DNA of 35,261 bases from Natronohydrobacter thiooxidans (GCF_001884735.1 NZ_MJAP01000037.1:1-35261); one strand, 5' to 3'; shown: positions 7,531-15,900, counted from the first letter of the stretch. The notes: generated by a model not told the origin, from the letters alone. Made by a program: numbers and translations.

Positions 7531-8910
7531 ATGGCCGTTCTCATGTCACAAGCAGCATTGCGCGCGCATCTCGCGCAAGGGGATCTTCTGACCCTGCGCG
7601 AGGCGCTGGCCGAGTTGCACCCGGCGGATCTGGCCAATGAGGTCGGCGGCCTGCCCCCGTCCGAGGCCGCGCAACTGATGCGCGCGCTCACACCTGCGCA
7701 GCAAAGCAAGGTTTTCGGCTATTTCGGCCCGCGCTTCCAGATCGCGATCGCGCGCCATATCGCGCGGCCCGATTTCGCGCGGATCGTCACGGATATGAGC
7801 CATGACGAACGCGCGGATCTCTGGAAAGCGCTCTCGCCCGAGCAACGCGCCATGCTGCTGCCCGCACTGGCACAGGCCGAGCGCGAGGATATCCGCCGCC
7901 TTGCCGCCTATCCCGAAGGGACGGCGGGTGCGGCGATGACTTCGGATTACGCGACGCTCGCGCCAGACATGACCGCCGCAGAAGCGATTGCCCATCTTCG
8001 CAGGGAAGCCCCGGATACCGAGACGCTCTACACCGCCTATGTGGTCGATGCAGAGCGCAGGTTGAAAGGCGTCATCACCCTGCGCGACCTGATCCTTGCC
8101 GATGAGCGCCGTTCGATCTCCGATCTGATGATGGTCAACGCGCCCTCGGGCCGGGTGGAGGAACCGCTGCGCGAGATTGCCGAGCGCATCGCCGCCTATG
8201 ATGTCTTTGCCCTGCCGATCCTGACTGCGGGTGGGCGGCTCGTAGGGATCGTCACGATTGACGTCGCGCTTGATATCGGGCGCGCGGCGAGTGCGGCAAC
8301 GCTTGCGCGGTTCGGTGCGACAGGCGCACTGGCGGGCGATGATCTGGACCTGCGCGGCTCCAGCCTCGGGCGGATATTCCGCGTGCGGCTGGTGTGGCTG
8401 TCGATCCTGTGCGTCTTTGGTGTGGTGACAGCAGGCTATATCGCGGGGCAAGAGGCGCTTCTGGCCGAAGTGCTGATCCTTGCGGCGTTTGTGGCCCCGA
8501 TCATTGATATGGGCGGCAACACCGGCAGCCAGTCCGCGACGCTGGTCCTCCGCGCCATGGCACTGGGCCAGCTGGAACTGCGCGCGCGTGACATATGGTT
8601 TGTGCTCAGGCGCGAACTCCCGGTGCTTGCCGGGCTGGGGCTGGTGGTCGCAAGCCTGATGGCGGTGCTTGCAACGCTGGGCCAGTCAATCGCGCCACAG
8701 GTGCTCTGGGTGATCTGGCTGACGATGGTGGCCGTCACCATCCTGGGCGGCGTGCTGGGTGCGCTCGCGCCATTTGCCGCGCGCAGGCTTGGCACCGATC
8801 CGGCGGCGATGTCCGCGCCGCTCATCACCTCGCTCATGGATCTGGTGGGGGTGGTGATCTATTTCGCCATCGCCTGGGCGCTGCTCGGGCCTCTGACGGG
8901 GGGCGCATGA
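7531..8910 (+). CDS. mgtE: Magnesium transporter MgtE, full length
   Basis: This 459-residue inner-membrane Mg2+ channel has the complete family layout. An N-terminal superhelical domain (about residues 1-130, with LHPADLANEV and LPPSEAAQLMRAL) comes first. Two CBS domains (about 135-260) follow, then five transmembrane helices (about 275-455). The pore signature APIIDMGGNTGSQSATLVLR lies at about 325-345, and the last helix pair carries LITSLMDLVGVVIYF with the conserved acidic residue. In characterised MgtE the N and CBS domains close the pore when cytosolic Mg2+ is high. It is the first of two mgtE-type genes in the run. No Mg2+ riboswitch could be recognised upstream. Confidence 0.93.
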   Translation: MAVLMSQAALRAHLAQGDLLTLREALAELHPADLANEVGGLPPSEAAQLMRALTPAQQSKVFGYFGPRFQIAIARHIARPDFARIVTDMSHDERADLWKALSPEQRAMLLPALAQAEREDIRRLAAYPEGTAGAAMTSDYATLAPDMTAAEAIAHLRREAPDTETLYTAYVVDAERRLKGVITLRDLILADERRSISDLMMVNAPSGRVEEPLREIAERIAAYDVFALPILTAGGRLVGIVTIDVALDIGRAASAATLARFGATGALAGDDLDLRGSSLGRIFRVRLVWLSILCVFGVVTAGYIAGQEALLAEVLILAAFVAPIIDMGGNTGSQSATLVLRAMALGQLELRARDIWFVLRRELPVLAGLGLVVASLMAVLATLGQSIAPQVLWVIWLTMVAVTILGGVLGALAPFAARRLGTDPAAMSAPLITSLMDLVGVVIYFAIAWALLGPLTGGA

Positions 8911-9061
8911 TGGCTGGCCCATATCTGTCATCCGCGCGTCATTTGCCGCTGCCATCCTGTCGCAACGCGGGCGCCACTGCGCGCGGCTGGGATCCTCCAC
9001 AGCCCCGCCAGACCCTGCCCCATCCCTTCTCAAACGACCCGAAAGCCAATGGAGAAATCAC

Positions 9062-10126
9062 ATGGCAAGCACAACTTTTGAAAACCTCGGCGCAACGGGC
9101 GCAAACACCAAGGCCGGTCCCGGCCCCGTCTCCGCACGCATCCGCGATGCCTTTGTCTATGTCGCCGACAGCGCATCGGTCAGCGACGCGCTCGACGCCG
9201 TGCGCCGCACGCGCGTGCCGGCCGGTCAGGCAGCGGTGGTCTTTGTCGTTGATGGGCGAGGCTGCTACAAAGGCTTCGCGCGCCTGTCAGCCCTGCTGCG
9301 CGCAGAGCCGGACAGCGCGATCATGCCTTTGGTTGAAGGCGCAGATATCGCCGTCAGCCATGCCATGGATCAGGAAACCGCCGCACGGCGGCTGCAGCTG
9401 AAAGACGTGCCGCTGCTGCCGGTCGTCAACTCGAAGAGCGAGATGATCGGCGTTCTGACCTTCGACGATGCGATGGATATCCTCGAAGTCGAGACCTCGG
9501 ACGATATCTATTTCAAGGCAGGTGTGGGCGATGTGTTTCACACCGAAGACCATGTGCGATCCGAAAAACTGACCCAGGGCCCGATCTGGTACACGGTGCG
9601 CGTGCGCATCCTGTTCCTGCTGGTCACGCTTGCCGGTGGTCTGGTCGTGGGCGGGCTGATCGAGCAGTTCGAGGAAGTGCTGGGGGCGGTTCTGGCGCTG
9701 GCGATCTTCATTCCGCTGGTGATGGATATGGGCGGCAATGTCGGCACGCAATCCTCGACCATTTTCGCGCGCGGCTACGCATTGGGCCATGTGACGATGA
9801 AGGATTTCTGGCGCAGGAATTTCCTCCGCGAGGCGCTGGTGGGCCTGACCATGGCAGTCGGCATTGCGTTGGTGGCAGGCATAGTCGCCTATTTCTGGCA
9901 AGGTGTGCCCAACGACATCCCACAGCTTGGCGTTGTCGTGGGTGTAGCGCTCTTCACCTCGGTCTTCCTGGCCTCCTGCCTCGGCTTCGTGCTTCCCTAC
10001 GTCATGATCAGGATCGGCGTGGACCACGCGCCCGGAGCCGACCCTTTCATCACCACGATCAAGGATTTCTCGGGGCTTCTGGTCTATTTCTCCATGGCCG
10101 TCTGGCTGATCGGGGTAGATTTCTGA
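9062..10126 (+). CDS. MgtE-like divalent cation channel lacking the N domain
   Basis: This 354-residue protein has two CBS-type repeats (about residues 30-160, with LKDVPLLPVVNSKSEMIGVL) and the MgtE membrane domain (about 180-354). The latter includes IPLVMDMGGNVGTQSSTIFA and DPFITTIKDFSGLLVYFSMA. It has no superhelical N domain, and the first ~25 residues (Gly/Thr/Pro-rich) look disordered. GGAG lies seven bases before the ATG at 9062. In the closing membrane motif the acidic position seen as MDLVG in the neighbouring MgtE reads KDFSG, keeping the Asp. Since the N domain contributes to Mg2+ gating, this channel may be regulated differently, or by the separate small protein encoded next. Confidence 0.88.
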   Translation: MASTTFENLGATGANTKAGPGPVSARIRDAFVYVADSASVSDALDAVRRTRVPAGQAAVVFVVDGRGCYKGFARLSALLRAEPDSAIMPLVEGADIAVSHAMDQETAARRLQLKDVPLLPVVNSKSEMIGVLTFDDAMDILEVETSDDIYFKAGVGDVFHTEDHVRSEKLTQGPIWYTVRVRILFLLVTLAGGLVVGGLIEQFEEVLGAVLALAIFIPLVMDMGGNVGTQSSTIFARGYALGHVTMKDFWRRNFLREALVGLTMAVGIALVAGIVAYFWQGVPNDIPQLGVVVGVALFTSVFLASCLGFVLPYVMIRIGVDHAPGADPFITTIKDFSGLLVYFSMAVWLIGVDF

Positions 10127-10141
10127 GTCGCTGACCTGCCT

Positions 10142-10282
10142 TGACCGGGCGGGCCTCGCGCATTGCCCGGTCATCACGCGCCCCACGGACCCGCGTGACA
10201 GAGATCCGCATGTCATGCCCGACCCGTTTCCCCTATCCCCCTCCCCCTCTGAGCTGACACGCGGGTTTGCGCGCAGAGGGGG
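10142..10282. promoter_or_regulatory. Two hairpins in the gap before the N-domain-like gene
   Basis: TGACCGGGC (10142-10150) pairs perfectly with GCCCGGTCA (10165-10173), 15 bp after the channel's stop codon. CCCCCTCTG (10243-10251) pairs with CAGAGGGGG (10274-10282), ending six bases before the AAGGAGG ribosome binding site of the next gene. Neither has a following T tract, so they are weak terminators at best. The second could instead tune translation of the downstream gene. Confidence 0.5.
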
Positions 10283-10300
10283 CGACTGAAGGAGGCTCCT

Positions 10301-10663
10301 ATGGCCTGCATCACGCATCCAACACCCGGTCCTGCGCTGCACCCGCTGACCCGCGCCCATTTGCGGGCCTTCATCTATGGTGACAGTATGAAACCGGGCC
10401 GCCCGGCGATCTTGCGCCATTCGGCAGATGAAATTGCTCAGGCCATGGCCCGCCTGTCGAGTGAAGAGGCCGCGCGCTGCCTTGCGCTGTTGCCTGCGGG
10501 CGTGCAAATCCCGGTTGCAGCACGGCTGAGCGCACCTACCCGCAGACGCCTCGATCTGGACTGCGCGGACTGGGTGGGCGCCGTCCCGATCTTGCGCGCC
10601 TTTCACGCTTCTGTTGCAAAGCACGGCCTGACAGGGCAGATGACCCCTGTTGGCCGTATCTGA
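10301..10663 (+). CDS. Stand-alone MgtE N-domain-like small protein
   Basis: The protein has 120 residues and a strong AAGGAGG five bases before the ATG. The middle section ADEIAQAMARLSSEEAARCL lines up with PADLANEVGGLPPSEAAQLM of the full MgtE at 7531-8910. The continuation LLPAGVQIPVAARLSAPTRR matches the next helices of that superhelical domain. There are no CBS or membrane segments. It follows directly after an MgtE-like channel that lacks exactly this domain and precedes a CDF transporter by 12 bp. The similarity is short and judged by eye, so domain identity is probable rather than certain; a soluble regulator of the channel is an inference. Confidence 0.6.
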   Translation: MACITHPTPGPALHPLTRAHLRAFIYGDSMKPGRPAILRHSADEIAQAMARLSSEEAARCLALLPAGVQIPVAARLSAPTRRRLDLDCADWVGAVPILRAFHASVAKHGLTGQMTPVGRI

Positions 10664-10675
10664 GGGTAAGACGAG

Positions 10676-11812
10676 ATGACCCAGCCCGACACCAGCTCCG
10701 ACCTACGCGACAAGCGCCGCGCCGCCTGGGCGGGCGTCGCTCTCAACGCCCCTCTGGCTGCCGGCAAGATCATTGTCGGCCTGATCGCGCAAAGTCAGGC
10801 GCTGGTGGCAGACGGCGTGCATTCGCTGTCGGATCTGGCCTCGGACGCTGCCGTGATCTGGGCACTGGGTCATTCGCACCGTCCACCTGATGCGGACCAC
10901 CCCTTCGGGCATGGCCGGTTCGAGACCCTGGCGACGCTTGCCATCGCGGCCATGCTGGCACTGGCAGCGGCGGGCATCCTGATCGACGCGGGCGCCCGGC
11001 TGGTTCACCCGTCCGAGACTGCACCGGGCGCGCTTGCGCTGGTGGTCGCAGCGCTGTCCATCGCTTTAAAGGAAGGACTTTACCACTACACCAAAGCCGT
11101 GGCGAAGCGCACAGGCTCGGCGATGATGGCCGCAAATGCCTGGCATCACCGCTCGGACGCGGCCACCTCGGTCGTGGCCCTGGCCGGGATCGGTGCGGCC
11201 ATGCTGGGTTGGCCCTGGGCCGATGCGCTGGGGGCTGCGATCATCGCGCTGATGCTGGGGCGTGTGGCCTGGATCTACGGTCGCCCGGCGATCCATGAAC
11301 TGGTCGATACCGCGCCCTCCGAGGAGGTCGCGACCCGGATCACCGAGGCCCTGATGGCCACGCCCGGCGTGCGCGATGCCCATGACCTGCGCCTGCGCCA
11401 TATGAGCGGCTCCATTCAGGCCGATGTCCATATCACGCTTGACCCCGCAATGACCCTTTCCGAAGCCCATCGCCTGAGCGAGGCCGCGCGGGCCAGCGTG
11501 CTGGCAGATGTGCCCGAGGTCAGCGAAATCATCATTCATCCCGAACCCGATGGCCATGCCGACGGCCCTGCGGCCCATCAGGCAGCCCTGCGCCCGGAGC
11601 TTGCGCAAGTGGTGCGCGACTGTCTCGACGGGATCGTGCCGGCAAAGGCGATCCGCCATCTCACCCTCGATTACCGCGATGAAGGCGTCATCGCCGTGGT
11701 TGAATTGCGCGAGGTGCCGGTTCCGGGCGCGCAGACCCGGATCGCGTTTCGGCTGCAACAGTCAAAGAGCGATCTGTCCGAAATCCGCCTGCTCTGGGCC
11801 CCCGCGTCGTAA
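10676..11812 (+). CDS. Cation diffusion facilitator (CDF) transporter with extended C-terminus
   Basis: This 378-residue metal/proton antiporter has about six membrane helices (residues ~15-210). The metal site is complete: His49 and Asp53 in ADGVHSLSDLASD on helix 2, and His157 and Asp161 in AWHHRSDAATS on helix 5. This is an HxxxD/HxxxD set typical of Zn/Fe/Co type carriers. HPFGHGRFE (75-83) is the usual loop. A cytosolic CDF dimerisation domain (about 215-290) follows. About 80 further residues (EL..VVRDCLDGIVPAKAIR onward) exceed the family norm and look like another alpha/beta unit. It lies in the metal-handling run and probably exports a divalent metal from the cytoplasm. Confidence 0.9.
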   Translation: MTQPDTSSDLRDKRRAAWAGVALNAPLAAGKIIVGLIAQSQALVADGVHSLSDLASDAAVIWALGHSHRPPDADHPFGHGRFETLATLAIAAMLALAAAGILIDAGARLVHPSETAPGALALVVAALSIALKEGLYHYTKAVAKRTGSAMMAANAWHHRSDAATSVVALAGIGAAMLGWPWADALGAAIIALMLGRVAWIYGRPAIHELVDTAPSEEVATRITEALMATPGVRDAHDLRLRHMSGSIQADVHITLDPAMTLSEAHRLSEAARASVLADVPEVSEIIIHPEPDGHADGPAAHQAALRPELAQVVRDCLDGIVPAKAIRHLTLDYRDEGVIAVVELREVPVPGAQTRIAFRLQQSKSDLSEIRLLWAPAS

Positions 11813-11861
11813 GCCTGTCATACTGTCCTGACATGACGCATCGCATTGCGAAGGATATGCC

Positions 11862-12569
11862 ATGCCCGACCTGATCCCCTTTCAGCCGATCCTGAACCTG
11901 ACTGCCGCGCTGTTCTTCGGCGCGATCATCGGCATGGAACGGCAATGGCGCCAGCGCCTTGCGGGTCTGCGCACCAATACGCTCGTGGCTCTGGGCGCAG
12001 CCAGTTTCGTGCTCTTCTCCGCCGCGTTCCCAGACGAGATCAGCCCGACCCGCGTCTCTGCGCAGATCGTCTCGGGCATCGGATTCTTGGGTGCGGGTAT
12101 CATCTTTCGCGAAGGTTTCAACGTGCGCGGGCTGAACACGGCGGCCACGCTCTGGTGTGCCGCCGCCATCGGCATGCTTGCGGGGGCGGGCGAGTTCATG
12201 CTGGCGGCCTCTGTCACCGGGGCTGTGGTTTTCGTCAATCTGGGCCTGCGCCCGCTTGCCCGCGTGCTTGACCGCCAGCCAATCCAGACCACGGAACTGA
12301 CGCGCTACTATGCGGTCGAGATTATCTGCAAGGGTGCTCAGGAAGCCCATGTCCGCGCGCTGATGCTGCAGGGCTTCACGGAAAACGGCCTGCATCTGAC
12401 GGGCCTCGAATCCGAGAATATCGAGGATAGCGACCGCGTTGAGGTCACGGCCGAAGTGAATGCCGATAGCACCTCCGGCTCGGCGCTCGAACAGATCGTT
12501 GGCCGCCTGAGCCTGGAACCTGCCGTCACCGCCGCGCGCTGGTCGATCCGCGAAACCGGCTTTTCCTGA
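11862..12569 (+). CDS. MgtC/SapB family membrane protein
   Basis: The protein has 235 residues. Four to five membrane helices fill about residues 8-140 and contain the family hallmarks GAIIGMERQWRQRLAGLRTN and VSGIGFLGAGIIFREGFNVR, with NTAATLWCAAAIG following. The C-terminal ~95 residues form a soluble ACT-like domain. MgtC proteins support growth and survival at low Mg2+ and in several bacteria act by inhibiting the F-type ATPase rather than by transporting Mg2+. AAGGA lies seven bases before the ATG. Its place among two MgtE-type channels and two CDF carriers supports a joint role in divalent cation homeostasis. Confidence 0.9.
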   Translation: MPDLIPFQPILNLTAALFFGAIIGMERQWRQRLAGLRTNTLVALGAASFVLFSAAFPDEISPTRVSAQIVSGIGFLGAGIIFREGFNVRGLNTAATLWCAAAIGMLAGAGEFMLAASVTGAVVFVNLGLRPLARVLDRQPIQTTELTRYYAVEIICKGAQEAHVRALMLQGFTENGLHLTGLESENIEDSDRVEVTAEVNADSTSGSALEQIVGRLSLEPAVTAARWSIRETGFS

Positions 12570-12608
12570 CATATCCCTTCCGCATTTCCGCCCGATTTCG
12601 CCGCTAGA

Positions 12609-12654
12609 GCATGTTGCGCAAAAGTGGCCTCCGGTTTTGCGCATCAAAACATGC
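12609..12654. repeat. Extragenic palindromic element
   Basis: GCATGTT (12609-12615) pairs with AACATGC (12648-12654), and the inner GCGCAAAA (12616-12623) pairs with TTTTGCGC (12635-12642), around a centre containing gtggcctccgg. Palindromes of this form, with agagcatg at the edge and aaaagtgg next to the centre, are a familiar dispersed intergenic repeat in alphaproteobacteria. It may act as a transcription end point after the MgtC gene. Confidence 0.6.
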
Positions 12655-12666
12655 GACCACAGTAAA

Positions 12667-12710
12667 TTATAGCGGGGCGCATGAATGCCAATGAATGCAA
12701 CCCGCTATAA
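12667..12710. promoter_or_regulatory. Inverted repeat upstream of the second CDF gene
   Basis: TTATAGCGGG (12667-12676) is perfectly inverted as CCCGCTATAA (12701-12710), with a 24-bp centre that itself carries the direct repeat atgaatgc twice. It ends 24 bp before the CDF start codon. The spacing of about three helical turns between arms suits an operator for a metal-responsive regulator, though none is identified in the window. Confidence 0.5.
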
Positions 12711-12734
12711 GCCCCGACAGAGGACGGAGGCCCC

Positions 12735-13676
12735 ATGACCGATTTCAGCGCGAATTCCGGATTGCCCCACGGGTTGGGCAGATGGCTGGGCATGGGAAAC
12801 CGTGCCTATAAACTGATCGTGGCCATCGGCTCGCTGATCACAACGCTTGTGCTGACGCTGGGCAAGCTGATCATCGGCCTGCTCTCGGGCTCGCTCGCGC
12901 TGGTCGCCGATGCGATGCAGGGGCTGATCGACATCATCGTGACCGGCGTCACTGTGGTCGTGGTCAGCCTGTCGGATCGCGGCCCCGACCCGGCCTGGAC
13001 CTGCGGACGCGAGAAGCTGGAGGCCTTTGCCGCATTGGCCGAAGCCGTGCTCCTGGGCATCATCGCCGTGTTCATCTGGCATCTGGCGGGGTTGAAACTG
13101 GTCCATGGCACGCCACCCATGCAGATCGAGCCATGGTATCTGGGCGCCGCCGCCTGCGCCGCTGCCGCCGATTTCATCCGCCATCTGGTCGTCAAACGCG
13201 CCGCGCGCGCAACGGGGAGCATGGCGCTGGAGGCCAATGCCGCGCATTTCCTGACCGACTCGCTTGGCACTGTTCTGGTTACGCTCGGGTTGATCGGCGC
13301 ATGGTATGGCCTGCCCGTGGCCGATACACTCGCGGCCTTTGGTGTGGCGGGCTTGCTCAGCTACACATCCTTCACTGTGGGCCGCCGCGCGCTGGGGATG
13401 CTGCTCGACCGGATCGATCCGACGGTTTCACTGGCCGTTCTCGACAGCCTGACCGGCATCGCCGAAGTTCGCGACGTCAAGACGCTGCGCATCAGGCGCC
13501 TGCCAGAGCATCACGTGGTCGATCTGGTGGCAGAGGTGGAAATCGGCAATCTGCGGGATCTGAGCAGACTGGAAAATGTCCTTGAGCACAGGATATCGGC
13601 CCTTCTTGGACGGGTGGAGATATGCGCCGCCCTACGGCCCCTGCCTGTCATCGAGAATGCCACGCCGCATCTGTGA
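12735..13676 (+). CDS. Second CDF transporter, altered metal-site motif
   Basis: The protein has 313 residues, with six membrane helices (about 25-215) and a cytosolic C-terminal domain (about 225-305). On helix 2 the site reads ALVADAMQGLIDI, giving Gln62 and Asp66 where most CDF carriers have His or Asp at the first position. Helix 5 keeps His171 and Asp175 in NAAHFLTDSLGT. The swapped residue suggests a different metal preference, perhaps Mn2+ or Mg2+-like ions, but that is inference. CGGAGG lies upstream of the ATG. It is separated from mgtC by the palindromes at 12609-12710 and so may have its own control. Confidence 0.85.
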   Translation: MTDFSANSGLPHGLGRWLGMGNRAYKLIVAIGSLITTLVLTLGKLIIGLLSGSLALVADAMQGLIDIIVTGVTVVVVSLSDRGPDPAWTCGREKLEAFAALAEAVLLGIIAVFIWHLAGLKLVHGTPPMQIEPWYLGAAACAAAADFIRHLVVKRAARATGSMALEANAAHFLTDSLGTVLVTLGLIGAWYGLPVADTLAAFGVAGLLSYTSFTVGRRALGMLLDRIDPTVSLAVLDSLTGIAEVRDVKTLRIRRLPEHHVVDLVAEVEIGNLRDLSRLENVLEHRISALLGRVEICAALRPLPVIENATPHL

Positions 13677-13902
13677 GCACCTCAGAGCGATTCTGCTCCG
13701 AGTCGTCTTTGTTTTCGGCAGCAGAGCGGAACGGCGGCAGCACCCCATCACGCGCAGGATGCCCCTTCCCCGGAACCCGGTGCCGCAACGCGCCTGTCGC
13801 CCCGCCTGCACACAGGTCAACCAGCGATCCTGTTCAGATCCGGGGACCGATGATGCTCGCGATTGGTCGCGCGCCGGATCTCCAAGCTCGCCGCCGGGGT
13901 GA

Positions 13903-14562
13903 TCACCACATGGTGCGGGCCGCGCGTTCCGGCCATTCGGCGTCATAGCCTTCCCCGTCAAACTCGCCTGATGTGATCTCGGCAAGCATATCCCCGACGC
14001 TCGGCAGGGATGCAATGTCGTGGCGTTCCGTCCAAAGCCCAGAGCGGATTAGCGCGCGGGCGCATTGTGAATAGACCTGTTCAACATGGATCACGATAAC
14101 CGAGCGGGGCGTTTTCGCCTGACGTTCAAACCGCCGGAGGATTTCGGGATCGGCCGTCACCTTCGCCCTGCCATTCACCCGCATCGTGACATTGGAGCCC
14201 GCGATCAGAAACAACAGGCTGACACGCTCGTCACGGACGATATTGCGCAGCGAATCTATCCGGTCATTGCCTTTCCAGTCCGGCAGCCAAAGCGTGCGGT
14301 CATCGTGAATGGTGACCACCGGCCCCTCATCCCCGCGGGGGCTGCAATCTGTGCCCTCCGGCCCGATTGTCGCCAGCACGCAGAAACGCGCAGATCCGAT
14401 ATGCGCCCGATAGGCCGCGGTCATGAAGGGCGTGACCTTGATCCCGGAGGCCTCTCCGGGTTGCCCGTAATGGAGTTGCAGGTCTTCAAGCGATTCGATC
14501 CAGCTTGGCAATTGATCTCTCCAGATTTGGGGTTTCGCGATCATTGGGCGCAAAGCTGCCAA
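13903..14562 (-). CDS. Pyridoxamine 5'-phosphate oxidase family protein (MSMEG_1061/DR2398-type)
   Basis: This 219-residue predicted FMN-binding split-barrel protein contains SARFCVLATIGPEGTDCSPR (about residues 57-76), RTLWLPDWKGNDRIDSLRNI, and RVSLLFLIAGSNVTMRVNGR (about 113-132). These are the core strands of the PPOX family subgroup whose members bind flavin but whose substrates are unknown. The TTG at 14562 has GAAGGG eight bases upstream; an ATG six codons in (14544) has none, so the TTG start is preferred. It lies 71 bp downstream of the HAD phosphatase gene in the same direction, so it could be the tail of that operon, though its link to phosphate-ester uptake is unclear. Confidence 0.83.
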   Translation of the reverse strand: MAALRPMIAKPQIWRDQLPSWIESLEDLQLHYGQPGEASGIKVTPFMTAAYRAHIGSARFCVLATIGPEGTDCSPRGDEGPVVTIHDDRTLWLPDWKGNDRIDSLRNIVRDERVSLLFLIAGSNVTMRVNGRAKVTADPEILRRFERQAKTPRSVIVIHVEQVYSQCARALIRSGLWTERHDIASLPSVGDMLAEITSGEFDGEGYDAEWPERAARTMW

Positions 14563-14633
14563 CTCGGTGCCCTTCAGCTCAAGGGACGCATATCCCCATA
14601 TCAGCCGGGCCGGTTGCCGCTGCAGCCTTTTCC

Positions 14634-15338
14634 CTAAAGACTACGGGAAACCGCACTTTCCTTGCTATGGCCGGACACGGGTTCCAGCAGGGTTTCGAGG
14701 ATAGCTTGCAACTGACTGAAATCCGGAAATGCGGCGTCATGCGGGATCTCGGCTATCGGACGCTTTCGATAGCCTTGCGTAAACAGCACGAAGGGCAGGT
14801 TTGCGGCCAATGCGGTTTCGCTGTCAACTTCACTGTCGCCCACATAGATCGCCGTCCGGGCACCTGCCTGGGCAATGGCCGCATGCAACGGGGCCGGATC
14901 GGGCTTTCGCACGCTCAGGCTATCGCCCCCGATCACAGCCCTGAAACAGGATCCCATGCCAAGATCCTGCAATATCTTTCTGGCGATCCCCTCTGGCTTG
15001 TTTGTACAGACGGCAAGCGTGAAACCCGCTGCCGCCAAGGCCTGCAACGCGTTTTCCACATTGTCGAAGGGACGGCTCAACACGGCCGGCGCCGCCCTGT
15101 AATGGCGCATGAAGCCCTGCTCCAGCACTGCATGGCGCGCAGCATCTTCGGGGTTCTCGCCGATGTCATTCATGATTTTCGAGATCAGCGCAGGCACGCC
15201 ATTGCCGATGAAACTGCGTATTCTGGCGATACCCAGCGGGGGGTGCCCTTCCTCTGCAAGCATCCGCACGGCTGCATTGTGAATGTCAGGAACACTGTCG
15301 ATCAATGTGCCGTCGAGGTCAAATACGATTGCCGTCAT
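14634..15338 (-). CDS. gph: HAD-family phosphatase, phosphoglycolate phosphatase-like
   Basis: The protein has 234 residues. HAD motif I is IVFDLDGTLIDS with the nucleophile Asp, motif II is VCTNKP, motif III is the Lys in VRKPDP, and motif IV is YVGDSEVDSETA. The cap domain (about residues 20-85) has the alpha-helical form of phosphoglycolate phosphatases, which release phosphate from 2-phosphoglycolate or related small phosphate esters. The start overlaps the stop of the upstream histidine phosphatase gene. Together with the ABC importer upstream it suggests dephosphorylation of an imported compound. The exact substrate cannot be read from sequence, so the gene symbol is tentative. Confidence 0.82.
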   Translation of the reverse strand: MTAIVFDLDGTLIDSVPDIHNAAVRMLAEEGHPPLGIARIRSFIGNGVPALISKIMNDIGENPEDAARHAVLEQGFMRHYRAAPAVLSRPFDNVENALQALAAAGFTLAVCTNKPEGIARKILQDLGMGSCFRAVIGGDSLSVRKPDPAPLHAAIAQAGARTAIYVGDSEVDSETALAANLPFVLFTQGYRKRPIAEIPHDAAFPDFSQLQAILETLLEPVSGHSKESAVSRSL

Positions 15339-15898
15339 TCATGGCCCTTTCCGATTGCCGCCGGACGCAAAATAACAAGTGCGCCATTACCGGTCTTCCA
15401 TTCATTCATTCTCGACGCTGCCGCACCCGCCATGACGGCCTGCGCGCAGTTGGCCCAGGCCCCGTGACCAAATGCCAGAACCGGGGGACCAGACCGGCTC
15501 CAGACCCTGTTCAGCGTGGCACTGACACGCTGCTCGAACGCATCGAAAGTTTCGCCCAACGGCAGATTGCCGGGCGAAGATTGCCACAGATCCGGGTGGG
15601 CGGCGTGAAGCTCTGACCATGTACGCCCCTCCCAGGGCCCGAAATCGAGTTCCAGCAGCGCGTCTTGCCATAGGCCCGCGGGATGACCGTGAAGCGCTGC
15701 GGTCTGCCGAGCCCGTTGCAGAGGCGATGTCCAGACTTCCGCGAAATTCACTCCCTCAAGCACTGACAGATTCTTGGCTAGGGCAGACTGATCACCGCTG
15801 CACAGCGGATCATCAAGCGCAATATCACGCCGACCCTGCAAGCGACCCTCGGCATTCCACGGCGTGCGGAAATGCCTTATGAACCAGAGCTCTGCCAT
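15335..15898 (-). CDS. Histidine phosphatase family protein (phosphoglycerate mutase-like)
   Basis: This 187-residue protein begins MAELWFIRHFRTPWNAEGRL. The catalytic triplet reads RHF where most family members have RHG, but the phosphorylated His is present. SPLQRARQT supplies the second Arg, LDFGPWEGR the acid, and LAFGHGAW the second His. The family removes or transfers phosphate on small molecules through a phospho-His intermediate. It lies two bases after the ABC ATPase gene and overlaps the HAD phosphatase gene by four bases, so all are one operon. Two unrelated phosphatases after an importer is a notable pairing. Confidence 0.85.
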   Translation of the reverse strand: MAELWFIRHFRTPWNAEGRLQGRRDIALDDPLCSGDQSALAKNLSVLEGVNFAEVWTSPLQRARQTAALHGHPAGLWQDALLELDFGPWEGRTWSELHAAHPDLWQSSPGNLPLGETFDAFEQRVSATLNRVWSRSGPPVLAFGHGAWANCAQAVMAGAAASRMNEWKTGNGALVILRPAAIGKGHE

Positions 15899-15900
15899 GT

